This document shows, piece by piece, positions 25,045 through 34,802 of a stretch of DNA of 64,000 nt. Source of the DNA: Polaribacter sargassicola (GTDB taxonomy: Bacteria; Bacteroidota; Bacteroidia; Flavobacteriales; Flavobacteriaceae); NCBI RefSeq assembly GCF_021991835.1, contig NZ_JAHDAU010000003.1, positions 186,001-250,000 of the forward strand. Reading direction: 5' to 3'. Every line of letters begins with the position of its first letter. Position 1 is the first letter of the stretch. The notes under the pieces are model-generated. The model was not told the origin of the DNA. It ran no database searches and saw only the letters and a program-made list of their open reading frames with translations. The translations under genes were made by a program, and so were the position numbers.

Positions 25045-26400
25045 TTATTCTGCGTTATCTAAAAAATCTTTTAAAGATTCTGTAAATTTTTCTAAAAAAG
25101 ACTTTTTCTTTTTTAATTTTGGTTTAGGCTCTTCTGCCTTAACAGGCTCTTCTTCAATTTCAATTGTTTTTTCTTCTGGCTTAAAAACCTCTTCTTCAAC
25201 AACTTCTTTTTCTTCTACAATTGTTTCAACTTCTTTATCTTTTTTCTCCAAACCTTCCATTAACAAACCTACTGCTGTTGCGTAAGATGGACTTGATAAA
25301 GCGTCATCAGAATCTCCTGCCAAATGCTCATTAGGATAACCTATTCTAGCATCCATACCCGTAATATATTCTACCAGTTGGCGTAAATGTTTTAATTGTG
25401 CACCACCACCTGTTAAAACAATACCTGCAATTAATTTTCCTTTTGCAGTTTCGTGTCCATAATTTTTTATCTCTAGATACACATGCTCAATAATTTCTTG
25501 AACTCTAGCATGTATAATTTTAGATAAGTTTTTAAGTGTAATCTCTTTAGGCTCTCTACCTCTTAACCCTGGTATAGAAACTATTTCTGTTTCTTTATTT
25601 TCTCCTGGCCATGCAGAACCAAACTTAATTTTTAACAATTCTGCTTGTTTTTCTATAATAGAACAACCTTCTTTAATATCATCTGTAATTACATTTCCTC
25701 CAAAAGGAATTACTGCTGTATGTCTAATAATACCATCTTTAAAAATAGCTAAATCCGTAGTTCCACCACCTATATCTATTAAAGCAACACCAGCTTCTTT
25801 TTCTTCTTGGCTTAAAACAGCAGATGCTGATGCTAATGGCTCTAATGTAATTTCATTTAAACCTAAACCAGCACTTTTTACACATCTACCTATATTTCTT
25901 ATTGATGAAACTTGCCCAACAACTACATGAAAATTGGCTTCTAAACGACCACCATACATCCCTATAGGCTCTTTAATATCTGCCTGAGAATCTACTTTGT
26001 ATTCTTGCGGTAAAACATGAATAATTTCTTCTCCTGGTAACATTACTAGTTTATGCACCTGATTTACCAAATCTTCTATATCAGAGTCATCAATTACCTC
26101 ATCGGCATGGCTTCTTGTAATATAATCACTATGATGTAAACTTCTAATGTGTTGCCCAGCTATACCAACAACAACTTCATCAATCTTTAAACCAGAAACA
26201 CTTTCCGCTTCATCTACAGATTGTTGTATAGATTGAATTGTTTGTGTTATATTGCTTACAACACCTCTTTTTACACCTAAACTTTTAGCTTTACCTATAC
26301 CAACAACCTCAATTTTATCGTATTCATTTTTACGACCAATCATGGCAACAATTTTGGTTGTACCAATATCTAAACCAACTGCTATTTTATTGTTCTCCAT
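25045..26400 (-). CDS. ftsA: Cell division protein FtsA
   Basis: A 451-residue actin-like ATPase that tethers FtsZ to the membrane. The phosphate-1 motif is VGLDIGTTKIVAMIG at the N terminus, followed by the FtsA-specific 1C domain, the phosphate-2 motif LIDIGGGTTDLAIF and the adenosine motif IVLTGGGAQLKHL. A charged linker leads to a Lys-rich amphipathic helix (KKKKSFLEKFTESLKDFL), the membrane-targeting tail. I chose ATG 26400 over an upstream in-frame ATG at 26424: the latter adds MCVQNKSK, which overlaps ftsQ and is not FtsA-like. With this start the gene follows ftsQ by 7 bp. Confidence 0.96.
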   Translation of the reverse strand: MENNKIAVGLDIGTTKIVAMIGRKNEYDKIEVVGIGKAKSLGVKRGVVSNITQTIQSIQQSVDEAESVSGLKIDEVVVGIAGQHIRSLHHSDYITRSHADEVIDDSDIEDLVNQVHKLVMLPGEEIIHVLPQEYKVDSQADIKEPIGMYGGRLEANFHVVVGQVSSIRNIGRCVKSAGLGLNEITLEPLASASAVLSQEEKEAGVALIDIGGGTTDLAIFKDGIIRHTAVIPFGGNVITDDIKEGCSIIEKQAELLKIKFGSAWPGENKETEIVSIPGLRGREPKEITLKNLSKIIHARVQEIIEHVYLEIKNYGHETAKGKLIAGIVLTGGGAQLKHLRQLVEYITGMDARIGYPNEHLAGDSDDALSSPSYATAVGLLMEGLEKKDKEVETIVEEKEVVEEEVFKPEEKTIEIEEEPVKAEEPKPKLKKKKSFLEKFTESLKDFLDNAE

Positions 26401-26407
26401 TTTTGAT

Positions 26408-27133
26408 TTATTTTGTACACACAACTTGGTTGTGATATTTTACATTTATTCTTTTATAATCTTTAATCGTTTTATCTTCAAATACTGTATTATAAAACGC
26501 TTTTAACTTTTTAATTTTAACATCTATTTCTGTTAACTTACCAAAGTCTATTTTGTAATCTCCACTTCTTACAGAAAGTTGATATTCTCCATTACTCTTT
26601 CTTTCTATACCAATAACTTCTTCTTTTAAAAATTTATCGTTATAAACAATCGATAAAAAAGGCAATACCTCTTTAATATCGTCATCACTTTCAACTCCAA
26701 AAACCAACATAACTCTTGCTGTAAAATTATCTGACAAAGGAAAACTTACTCCTTCTTTATCAACATAGTAAGAATTATCATTGTTAATAACTCTAGCTAT
26801 TGGGGTACGTTGTTTTATGGTAGATTTTAAGACTCCATTTATTGTTAAAAACACTGCTGCACTCTTAACAAACGGATTCTTAGAGACTTTCTTTTCTAAA
26901 TCGTGTAAATTTATAACAGATTTAGTTTGATTTTTAACTGTTGAATCATTTTGTATTAACAATTTATTAACCATAGCATGAGTTAAAAAATTATTATCTC
27001 CTGCATCAAATTCTACAACAACTTCTTTTACTTTTTTATTATAATTTCTTTTTGAAGAAAAACTACATAAAAAGCTTAAACTAATAATTAGTAAAAAAAA
27101 TAGTATGTATTTTAAAAACTTTTTAAATTTCAT
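26408..27133 (-). CDS. ftsQ: Cell division protein FtsQ/DivIB
   Basis: A 241-residue bitopic membrane protein. A short basic cytoplasmic N terminus and one TM helix (about 8-26, YILFFLLIISLSFLCSF) are followed by a periplasmic region with a POTRA-like part (VNKLLIQNDST..., KNPFVKSAAVFLTING) and a beta domain. FtsQ links early and late divisome proteins. Sequence conservation is weak; identity rests on architecture and position between murC and ftsA. The start overlaps the murC stop by 11 bp. Confidence 0.88.
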   Translation of the reverse strand: MKFKKFLKYILFFLLIISLSFLCSFSSKRNYNKKVKEVVVEFDAGDNNFLTHAMVNKLLIQNDSTVKNQTKSVINLHDLEKKVSKNPFVKSAAVFLTINGVLKSTIKQRTPIARVINNDNSYYVDKEGVSFPLSDNFTARVMLVFGVESDDDIKEVLPFLSIVYNDKFLKEEVIGIERKSNGEYQLSVRSGDYKIDFGKLTEIDVKIKKLKAFYNTVFEDKTIKDYKRINVKYHNQVVCTK

Positions 27134-28475
27134 TTGCTATTGTTTTTAAAAGTTCTTTTGTTACATCATTAATTACAGCTCCAATATCTCCTGCTCCTAA
27201 CATTACCACTACTTCTGCATCAGATTTTTTTATCTCTTCTATTATATTATTTTTTTTAATTATTTTTTTCTTATCGTTATAAATTTTACTTAACAACCAT
27301 TCTGAGTTTACCCCCTTAATTGGCTCTTCTCTTGCAGGGTAAATATCTAGTAACAAAACCTCATCAAACTTAGATAACGAATCTGCAAAACTATCAATAA
27401 AATCTCTAGTTCTACTAAATAAATGAGGTTGAAATACAACTAATATTTCTTTGTTAGGATACATTTCTCTAACAGAAGCTTCTACGGCATTAATTTCTGT
27501 TGGATGATGTGCATAATCATCAATTAAAACAAAATTTTCTGTTTTTATCTTATATGAAAATCTACGTTTTACTCCTTTAAAAACAGCCAAACTTTCTTTA
27601 ATTTTTTCTAATGATATGCCATAAATATCTGCAAGTGATAATGCAGCCAAAGCATTCATTACATTATGATGACCTGGCAAAAGAAATTCTATATCTTTAA
27701 TTTCTGATGAAGGTGTTTTAACATCAAAAATATATTTACCTCTTACAATTCTTAAGTTATAGGCTTTATAATCTGCATCATCATTAATTGCATAAGTTAA
27801 TCCTTTTAAAGGCAAACCTTTTGCAACAACTAACGTATTAGATACTTTTTTAGAAAACTCTACAAAAGACTCTTTTAAAGCTTCTGCATTTCCATAAATA
27901 TCTAAATGATCTGCATCCATAGAAGTTACACAAGCAATATTAGGACTCAGTTTTAAGAAAGATCTATCAAACTCATCTGCCTCTACTACACTTACCTTAT
28001 CTTCACCTAATATTAAATTTGAATTGTAATTTTCTGCAATTCCGCCTAAAAAAGAAGTTGCTTTTACTTCCGTCATAATATGACCCAAAATAGAAGATGT
28101 TGTTGTTTTACCGTGCGTACCTGCAACTGCTAAACAGAATGTGCTTTCTGTTATTTTACCTAAAATCTCTGCCCTTTTTAAAACTGTAAAATTATTATCT
28201 AAAAAATAATTTAACTCTATATTTTCCTTAGAAATTGCTGGCGTATAAACCACCAATGTATCCTTTTTTTCTAAAAATGAAATCGGCACATTTTTTAAAG
28301 CATCTTTAAAGTGAATTTGAACTCCCAAATTTTCTAAATCTTGAGTAATTTGTGTTGAATTTTTATCATAACCAGCCACATTTTTTCCATTAGAAACAAA
28401 GTAACGAGCAATTGCACTCATACCAATGCCTCCAATACCGACAAAATAGACGTTATGTATATTCTTTAAATTCAC
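27123..28475 (-). CDS. murC: UDP-N-acetylmuramate--L-alanine ligase
   Basis: A 450-residue cytoplasmic Mur ligase that adds L-Ala to UDP-MurNAc with ATP. The N-terminal nucleotide-binding glycine motif is VGIGGIGMSAIA (12-23). The ATP loop AGTHGKTTTSS lies at 118-128. The central domain has EADEFDRSFL and the C-terminal domain DDYAHHPTEI, followed by FQPHLFSRT. Length is normal. It overlaps murG by 1 bp and ftsQ by 11 bp, so translation along this stretch is probably coupled. First of the four amino-acid-adding ligases; murD and murE are also in the cluster, murF is not. Confidence 0.97.
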   Translation of the reverse strand: MNLKNIHNVYFVGIGGIGMSAIARYFVSNGKNVAGYDKNSTQITQDLENLGVQIHFKDALKNVPISFLEKKDTLVVYTPAISKENIELNYFLDNNFTVLKRAEILGKITESTFCLAVAGTHGKTTTSSILGHIMTEVKATSFLGGIAENYNSNLILGEDKVSVVEADEFDRSFLKLSPNIACVTSMDADHLDIYGNAEALKESFVEFSKKVSNTLVVAKGLPLKGLTYAINDDADYKAYNLRIVRGKYIFDVKTPSSEIKDIEFLLPGHHNVMNALAALSLADIYGISLEKIKESLAVFKGVKRRFSYKIKTENFVLIDDYAHHPTEINAVEASVREMYPNKEILVVFQPHLFSRTRDFIDSFADSLSKFDEVLLLDIYPAREEPIKGVNSEWLLSKIYNDKKKIIKKNNIIEEIKKSDAEVVVMLGAGDIGAVINDVTKELLKTIANEI

Positions 28476-29566
28476 TACTTTAATAATTTTTCTACTTCAT
28501 TAACAATATCTATTGTTGCACTTGGCAACGCTAATTCTTTAATATTTTTAGACAACTGTTGCTGTCTTTTATCATCTTTTATCAGTTCTTTAAATACAGA
28601 AGAAAATGTTTCTAATTCTGTTTCTTTTAATAAAATTGCTCCCTCTTTATCTGCAATTGATTTTGCATTTTTTGTTTGATGATCTTCTGCAACATTAGGA
28701 GAAGGAATAAAAATTACAGGTTTACCTACTATACATAATTCTGATACAGAACTTGCGCCCGCTCTAGAAATTATAATATCTGATGCTGCATAAGCTAAAT
28801 CCATTCTATTTAAAAACTGATGCACTTGCACATTATCTAACTCATTGTATTTTTTATACTCATCAAAATAAAACTTACCACATTGCCAAACAATTTGCAC
28901 TTCTTTACTTTTAAAGAAATTTAAATTATTTTCTACTAATTGATTTATTTTTCTTGCTCCTAAACTTCCTCCTAAAATGAGTACAGTTTTCTTAGTTTTA
29001 TCTAACTTAAAAAACTCTTTTCCTTCTTTTCTCTTTGTGTCAATTGTTAATAAATCTTGACGAACAGGGTTTCCTGTTTTAACAATTTTTTCAACAGGAA
29101 AAAAACGTTCTAAATTATCATAAGCAACACAGATTTTATGAGCTTTTTTACCTAATAATTTATTGGTAATTCCTGGAAAAGAATTCTGTTCTTGTATTAA
29201 CGTAGGAAATCCTTTTTTATTCGCCATTATTAAAGTTGGCCCACTTGCAAACCCACCCGTACCAATTGCTACATCGGGCTTAAATTCTTTAATTATTCTT
29301 TTTGCTTCTCGCAAACTACTCATCAACTTAAACGGAAAAGACAAATTATCTATTGTTAATTTTCTTTGAATGCCAGAAATCCACAAACCTTTAATTTTAT
29401 ATCCCGCTTGCGGAACTTTTTCCATTTCCATTTTATCTTTTGCACCTACAAACAAAAAATTAGCTTCCGGATAACGTAATTTTATCTCGTTAGCAATTGC
29501 TATTGCAGGATAAATATGCCCTCCTGTTCCTCCGCCTGAAATTAGTATGTTAATCGACTGTTTCAT
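28475..29566 (-). CDS. murG: Lipid II-forming GlcNAc transferase MurG
   Basis: A 363-residue peripheral membrane GT28 glycosyltransferase that adds GlcNAc to lipid I on the cytoplasmic face. The N-terminal loop [16 protein letters not shown] lies at 10-25. The second Gly-rich loop is [14 protein letters not shown], and the donor-binding region includes [23 protein letters not shown]. Both domains are complete. It overlaps ftsW by 17 bp and murC by 1 bp. Confidence 0.97.
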   Translation of the reverse strand: MKQSINILISGGGTGGHIYPAIAIANEIKLRYPEANFLFVGAKDKMEMEKVPQAGYKIKGLWISGIQRKLTIDNLSFPFKLMSSLREAKRIIKEFKPDVAIGTGGFASGPTLIMANKKGFPTLIQEQNSFPGITNKLLGKKAHKICVAYDNLERFFPVEKIVKTGNPVRQDLLTIDTKRKEGKEFFKLDKTKKTVLILGGSLGARKINQLVENNLNFFKSKEVQIVWQCGKFYFDEYKKYNELDNVQVHQFLNRMDLAYAASDIIISRAGASSVSELCIVGKPVIFIPSPNVAEDHQTKNAKSIADKEGAILLKETELETFSSVFKELIKDDKRQQQLSKNIKELALPSATIDIVNEVEKLLK

Positions 29567-30734
29567 GAAGTATGTCTAAAGGGTTATCATCTAAAATATC
29601 TTCTTCTGTTTCTTCTTTTGATGCACTTACACTTAAAATCATTCCTAAAGCAAAACACGTCATCCAAATAGAAGTACCACCACTACTAATTAACGGTAAA
29701 GTTTGCCCTGTTACCGGAAATAAATTTGTTGCTACAGCCATATTTATTGTTGCTTGAAAAACAATAGGAATACCTACACCTAACACCAGTAGAACTCCAA
29801 AGATTGTTGTTGTTTTTCTTACAACAACAAAAATTCTAAACAACAATAAAAAATAAATACACACTATTACAAAACCACCAACTAAACCATATTCTTCTAC
29901 AATAATTGCATAAATAAAATCTGAGGTTGATTGTGGTAAAAAGTTTTTTTGTACACTTTTTCCTGGTCCTACACCTAATGTTCCTCCTTTTGCAATTGCT
30001 ATTTTTGCTTTTTCTACTTGATAAGAATCTCCACTTTCATCTTCAAAAAAACTACCTATCCTACTTTCCCAAGTTTGTACTCTATTTGGCATTATATCCG
30101 GAAAAGCTTTTGCAAATAATATAAATATTAAAAGCGCAACAATACCTGCTCCTAAAATAACGCCTATTTGCTTTATAGGATAACCACCAATAAAAGATAA
30201 AACCAAAATCATCATAAAAATGATGGCTGTTGTAGAAAAATTTGCTGGTAAAATCAATACCAAAACAGCAAATACTGGCAACCATAATTGCCATAAACTT
30301 TCTTTAAAATTTATTTTACCTTCTTTATTTTTTGCCAAATATCTTGCCACGTAAACCATTAATACCAAACCTGCCAAAGTAGATGTTTGAAAACCCAAAC
30401 CACCTATTCTAATCCATCTACTAGCATTTGCACCACCAATGGTAGTACCTTGTGCCATTGTAAAAACTAATAAAATTATAATTACAGGCAACATTAACAC
30501 AGATCCACCAGAAAAGTATCTGTAAGGTATTTTATGAACTCCATAAATAATAAGAAATCCCATTATTAAATGAAAAATATGCTTTGCCAAATAACCTAAA
30601 GTAGAACCAGAACCAACAACATACACTAAATTTGTACTTGCACTATAAACAGGCATAAACGAAAATATAGACAAAATGGCAAATATTGCCCAAATTGTTT
30701 TATCTCCTTTTATATGTTGAAAAATGGTTTTCAT
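29550..30734 (-). CDS. ftsW: Peptidoglycan glycosyltransferase FtsW (SEDS family)
   Basis: A 394-residue polytopic SEDS protein with about ten TM helices. SEDS signatures include [13 protein letters not shown], the conserved [11 protein letters not shown] loop, and [17 protein letters not shown] near the C terminus. It polymerises lipid II at the septum with its cognate class B penicillin-binding protein, encoded upstream at 34803-36824. The C-terminal tail is short and acidic. It is separated from murD by about 33 bp, one of the few real gaps in the cluster. Confidence 0.95.
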   Translation of the reverse strand: MKTIFQHIKGDKTIWAIFAILSIFSFMPVYSASTNLVYVVGSGSTLGYLAKHIFHLIMGFLIIYGVHKIPYRYFSGGSVLMLPVIIILLVFTMAQGTTIGGANASRWIRIGGLGFQTSTLAGLVLMVYVARYLAKNKEGKINFKESLWQLWLPVFAVLVLILPANFSTTAIIFMMILVLSFIGGYPIKQIGVILGAGIVALLIFILFAKAFPDIMPNRVQTWESRIGSFFEDESGDSYQVEKAKIAIAKGGTLGVGPGKSVQKNFLPQSTSDFIYAIIVEEYGLVGGFVIVCIYFLLLFRIFVVVRKTTTIFGVLLVLGVGIPIVFQATINMAVATNLFPVTGQTLPLISSGGTSIWMTCFALGMILSVSASKEETEEDILDDNPLDILHETVD

Positions 30735-30767
30735 TTCTACGTTATTAAACTAGTTTTTATTCTTTTT

Positions 30768-32105
30768 TTATTGTAGGTTTCTTACTGCATTTTTAAATTG
30801 ACGTCCTCTATCTTCATAATTATCAAATAAATCAAAACTTGCACAAGCTGGCGATAACAAAACAGTTTCTCCTTTTTCTGCTAATTTTTGAGAAACTTTT
30901 ACAGCTTCTTCTGCTCCTGCTGTTTCTACAATAATATCTACAACATTTTCGAAAACATTTTTTATTTTATCATTATCTATACCTAAACAAACAATTGCTT
31001 TTACTTTTTCTCTTACTAAAGGCAATAAATCATTATAATCATTTCCTTTATCTACACCTCCTACAATCCAAATGGTAGTTTTATCCATGCACTCTAAAGC
31101 ATAAAAAGTTGCATTAACATTGGTTGCTTTAGAATCATTAATGTATTCTACTTCTCTTATTTTTGCTACATTTTCTAATCTATGCTCTACACCTTCAAAA
31201 TCCTCTAAACTTTCTTTTATTGTTTGCCTTCTTACTTTTAATAGTTGAGAGGCCATTGTTGCAGCCATAGCGTTTTTAGTATTGTGTTTTCCTTTTAATG
31301 ATAAAGCTGATATTGGCATCGTAATTTTGTCGTTATTTATATTAATTATAATATTATTATTTTCTAAAAATGCTCCAAATTCTAATTTTCTTTCAATCGA
31401 AAACGGAACTATTTTTGCTTTTGTTTTATTGTTTTTTAACCAATTAATTATTGCATCATCATCTGCATCAACAATTAAAAAATCGGTTTCTTTTTGATTT
31501 TTTGTTATTCTAAATTTTGATTCTATATACTTATTAAAATCATACTCATATCTATCTAAATGATCTGGCGTAATATTGGTTATAATTGCAATATGCGGCG
31601 CAAATGTTATAATTCCATCTAACTGAAAACTACTTAATTCTAAAACATAATTTTCATAAGATTTTTCTCCAATTTGTTTTGCAAAACTATCACCAATATT
31701 ACCTGCAACAGCAACATTTAAACCTGCTTTATTTAAAATATAATGCGTTAACAATGTTGTTGTTGTTTTACCGTTTGATCCCGTAACACCAACAATAGTT
31801 GCATTTGTATATTCTGATGCAAATTCAATTTCTGAAATAACAGGAACTCCTTTTTCTTTTATCTCTTTAATTAAAGATACTTTATCTGGAATTCCAGGAC
31901 TTTTCATTACTACATCAGCATTTAAAATTTTGCTTTTAGTATGATTTTTCTCCTCAAAATCTATTTTACTATTTAAAAGAACTTCTTTATATTTTTTTAA
32001 TATTTCTCCTTTATCAGAAACAAACACATCGTAACCTTTCTGCTTTCCTAAAATAGCAGTTCCAACGCCACTTTCGCCTCCACCAAGAATTACCAACCTT
32101 TTCAT
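30768..32105 (-). CDS. murD: UDP-N-acetylmuramoylalanine--D-glutamate ligase
   Basis: A 445-residue cytoplasmic ligase that adds D-Glu. The N terminus has ILGGGESGVGTAIL. The ATP loop GVTGSNGKTTTT lies near 109-120. Other Mur motifs are YVLELSSFQLD, ITPDHLDRY, FEGVEHRLE and YINDSKATN. The ending LLSPACASFDLFDNYEDRG is typical of MurD. The gene abuts mraY with no gap. Confidence 0.97.
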   Translation of the reverse strand: MKRLVILGGGESGVGTAILGKQKGYDVFVSDKGEILKKYKEVLLNSKIDFEEKNHTKSKILNADVVMKSPGIPDKVSLIKEIKEKGVPVISEIEFASEYTNATIVGVTGSNGKTTTTLLTHYILNKAGLNVAVAGNIGDSFAKQIGEKSYENYVLELSSFQLDGIITFAPHIAIITNITPDHLDRYEYDFNKYIESKFRITKNQKETDFLIVDADDDAIINWLKNNKTKAKIVPFSIERKLEFGAFLENNNIIININNDKITMPISALSLKGKHNTKNAMAATMASQLLKVRRQTIKESLEDFEGVEHRLENVAKIREVEYINDSKATNVNATFYALECMDKTTIWIVGGVDKGNDYNDLLPLVREKVKAIVCLGIDNDKIKNVFENVVDIIVETAGAEEAVKVSQKLAEKGETVLLSPACASFDLFDNYEDRGRQFKNAVRNLQ

Positions 32106-33332
32106 TTATCTTAATTTAAGAGTAACAATTGTAAATACAGCTAATAAAATTCCTATAATCCAAAAACGAACTACAATCTTACTTTCATGATAATCTAACT
32201 TTTGATAATGATGATGTAATGGCGACATTTTAAAAATCCTTCTTCCTGCTCCAAACTTCTTCTTTGTATATTTAAACCAAGAAACTTGCATAATTACCGA
32301 TAGATTTTCAACCACAAAAACTCCTGCTAAAATTGGCAATAACAATTCTTTTCTAATTGCAATTGCTATAACTGCTATAATTCCTCCGATTGTTAAACTA
32401 CCTGTATCTCCCATAAAAACTTGGGCCGGAAATGTATTGTACCATAGAAAACCTATTAACGCACCTGCAAAAGCCAAGATAAAAACAGTCATTTCTCCAG
32501 AATTTGGTATGTACATCACATCTAAATAATCTGCAAAAATAATATTACCAGAAACCCAAGCGAAAATTGCCAATGTTACCACCATAATTGCAGATGTACC
32601 TGCTGCTAAACCATCTATACCGTCTGTTAAATTTGCTCCGTTTGAGATTCCTGTTACTATAAAAACAGTAACCAAAATAAAAACAATCCAACCATATTTT
32701 TCATAACCTTCTCCTAAAAAACTTAAAGCTTTAGAATACTCTAATTCATTATTTTTAAAAAAAGGAATTGTTGTTTTTGTTGATTTATGAGCATCACCAA
32801 AAACTATTTTTCGTCCATTTTCATTTACAACTTGCTGCTCTTTAGGTAACTGATCTTTCATAGTAACTCCATCATTAAAATACAACATAGAACCTACGAT
32901 AATACCTAAACCAACCTGACCAAGAACTTTAAATTTCCCTTTTAAACCTTCTTTATCTTTTTTAAAAACTTTTATATAGTCATCTATAAAACCAATTAAC
33001 CCCATCCAAATGGTAGTAATTAAAAGCAGTACTATATATACATTATCTAACTTTGCTAATAAAAACACAGGTACTAAAGTTGAAAGAATAATAATTATTC
33101 CACCCATTGTTGGTGTACCAGATTTTTGCTTTTGTCCTTCTAAACCTAAATCTCTAACAGTTTCTCCAACTTGTTGTTTTCTTAAAAAATCAATAATTCT
33201 TCTACCAAAAATTGTTGATATCAATAATGATAAAATAAATGCAGCTCCAGCTCTAAACGTAATAAACTGAAACAATCCTAAACCAGGAAAGTGAGTTTGA
33301 CTTTTTAAATACTCAAATAAATAATACAACAT
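32106..33332 (-). CDS. mraY: Phospho-MurNAc-pentapeptide transferase MraY
   Basis: A 408-residue integral membrane enzyme with ten predicted TM helices that makes lipid I from UDP-MurNAc-pentapeptide and undecaprenyl phosphate. Catalytic and metal-site motifs are [33 protein letters not shown] and the late MSPLHHHYQ. It is about 45 residues longer than the E. coli enzyme (360), mainly from an insert after the third helix (about 165-205). Such an insert is common in Bacteroidota. Confidence 0.97.
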   Translation of the reverse strand: MLYYLFEYLKSQTHFPGLGLFQFITFRAGAAFILSLLISTIFGRRIIDFLRKQQVGETVRDLGLEGQKQKSGTPTMGGIIIILSTLVPVFLLAKLDNVYIVLLLITTIWMGLIGFIDDYIKVFKKDKEGLKGKFKVLGQVGLGIIVGSMLYFNDGVTMKDQLPKEQQVVNENGRKIVFGDAHKSTKTTIPFFKNNELEYSKALSFLGEGYEKYGWIVFILVTVFIVTGISNGANLTDGIDGLAAGTSAIMVVTLAIFAWVSGNIIFADYLDVMYIPNSGEMTVFILAFAGALIGFLWYNTFPAQVFMGDTGSLTIGGIIAVIAIAIRKELLLPILAGVFVVENLSVIMQVSWFKYTKKKFGAGRRIFKMSPLHHHYQKLDYHESKIVVRFWIIGILLAVFTIVTLKLR

Positions 33333-33334
33333 TA

Positions 33335-34801
33335 TTAATTTCTTTTTAATTGATTAAAACAATTATTAACCTCTTCTAAATCATCAAAATGAGTTCTTAC
33401 TCCATTTACTTCTTGATAATTTTCATGTCCTTTTCCTGCTATTAAAATAATATCACCCGTTTCAGAAAACTTACAAGCTGTTTTTATTGCTTGTCTTCTA
33501 TCTAAAATTGACAATGTTTTTTTATAATTTTCTGCCGCAACACCAACTTCCATTTCATCAATTATCACTTGAGGATTTTCTGTTCTTGGATTATCTGATG
33601 TAAAAATTGCCTGATTACTTAAATGAGAAGCAATGTGTGCCATTTTTGGTCTTTTTACTTTATCCCTATCACCTCCACAACCAACAACCGAAATTAATTT
33701 TTCGTTACCTGTTCTAATATCATTAATTGTTTCTAAAACATTTTTTAACGCATCTGGTGTATGTGCATAATCTACAATTGCAGTAACCCCATCTTCTGAC
33801 ACTGTGTATTCAAAACGTCCGCTTACACTTTCTAACTGACTTACAATTGTTAAAATCTCTAATTTTTCTAATCCTAACAATTCTGCAGCAGCAACAATTG
33901 CTGTTAAATTATAGATATTAAAAACACCTATTAATTTTGTCCAAACTTCAGTTCCATCAACATTAATTAATGTACCAGAAAGCTGTTTCTCTAAAATTCT
34001 TACCTTAAAATCTGCAATGGTTTTTAAAGCATATGTTTTCTTTTTCGCTTTTGTGTTTTGCAACATAAAAGCACCATTTTTATCATCAATATTTGTTAAA
34101 GCAAAAGCTGATTTTGGTAAAGCATCAAAAAATGATTTTTTAATATTTCTGTACTCTGCAAATGTTTTATGATAATCTAAATGATCATGAGAAAGATTTG
34201 TAAAAATTCCTCCCGCAAAGGTTAAACCTTCAGTTCTTTTTTGATGAATTCCATGAGAGCTCACTTCCATAAAACAGTAATCTACACCAGCATCAATCAT
34301 TTTATCTAAATAACTATTTATAGTTACCGAATCTGGCGTTGTATGTGTTGCTTTAAATTCTGTATTATCTACTAAAATTTTAACCGTAGATAAAAGACCT
34401 ACTTTATAACCTGCCTTTTTAAATAATTGATACAGTAAAGAAGCTATTGTTGTCTTTCCGTTTGTTCCTGTAACACCAATTAATGGCAACTTACTTGAAG
34501 GATTATCATAAAAATTTGAAGCCATTATAGCTAAAGCTACATTCGAATCTTTTACCTCAACATAAGTTATTCCTTCTTTTTTATCTGATGGAAAATCTTC
34601 ACACACAATTACTTTTGCCCCAAGACCTATTGCTTTATCAATATATAAATGACCATCTACTGTAACTCCTTTTTGAGCAACAAAAACATCGTTTAATTCA
34701 ATTTTACGAGAATCAAAAACAATATTATTTACCACAACATCTGTTATGCCAAATACTTGCTGAATAGCAACCTGATACAATATGTCTTTTAAATTTCTCA
34801 A
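33335..34801 (-). CDS. murE: UDP-MurNAc-tripeptide synthetase MurE, meso-DAP type
   Basis: A 488-residue cytoplasmic ligase that adds the third amino acid. The ATP loop [10 protein letters not shown] is followed by [17 protein letters not shown] and DYAHTPDAL. The diaminopimelate-recognition motif DNPR (about 401-404, in [10 protein letters not shown]) indicates meso-DAP rather than lysine in the peptidoglycan. Length is normal. It begins 2 bp after the penicillin-binding protein gene. Confidence 0.97.
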   Translation of the reverse strand: MRNLKDILYQVAIQQVFGITDVVVNNIVFDSRKIELNDVFVAQKGVTVDGHLYIDKAIGLGAKVIVCEDFPSDKKEGITYVEVKDSNVALAIMASNFYDNPSSKLPLIGVTGTNGKTTIASLLYQLFKKAGYKVGLLSTVKILVDNTEFKATHTTPDSVTINSYLDKMIDAGVDYCFMEVSSHGIHQKRTEGLTFAGGIFTNLSHDHLDYHKTFAEYRNIKKSFFDALPKSAFALTNIDDKNGAFMLQNTKAKKKTYALKTIADFKVRILEKQLSGTLINVDGTEVWTKLIGVFNIYNLTAIVAAAELLGLEKLEILTIVSQLESVSGRFEYTVSEDGVTAIVDYAHTPDALKNVLETINDIRTGNEKLISVVGCGGDRDKVKRPKMAHIASHLSNQAIFTSDNPRTENPQVIIDEMEVGVAAENYKKTLSILDRRQAIKTACKFSETGDIILIAGKGHENYQEVNGVRTHFDDLEEVNNCFNQLKRN

Positions 34802-34802
34802 T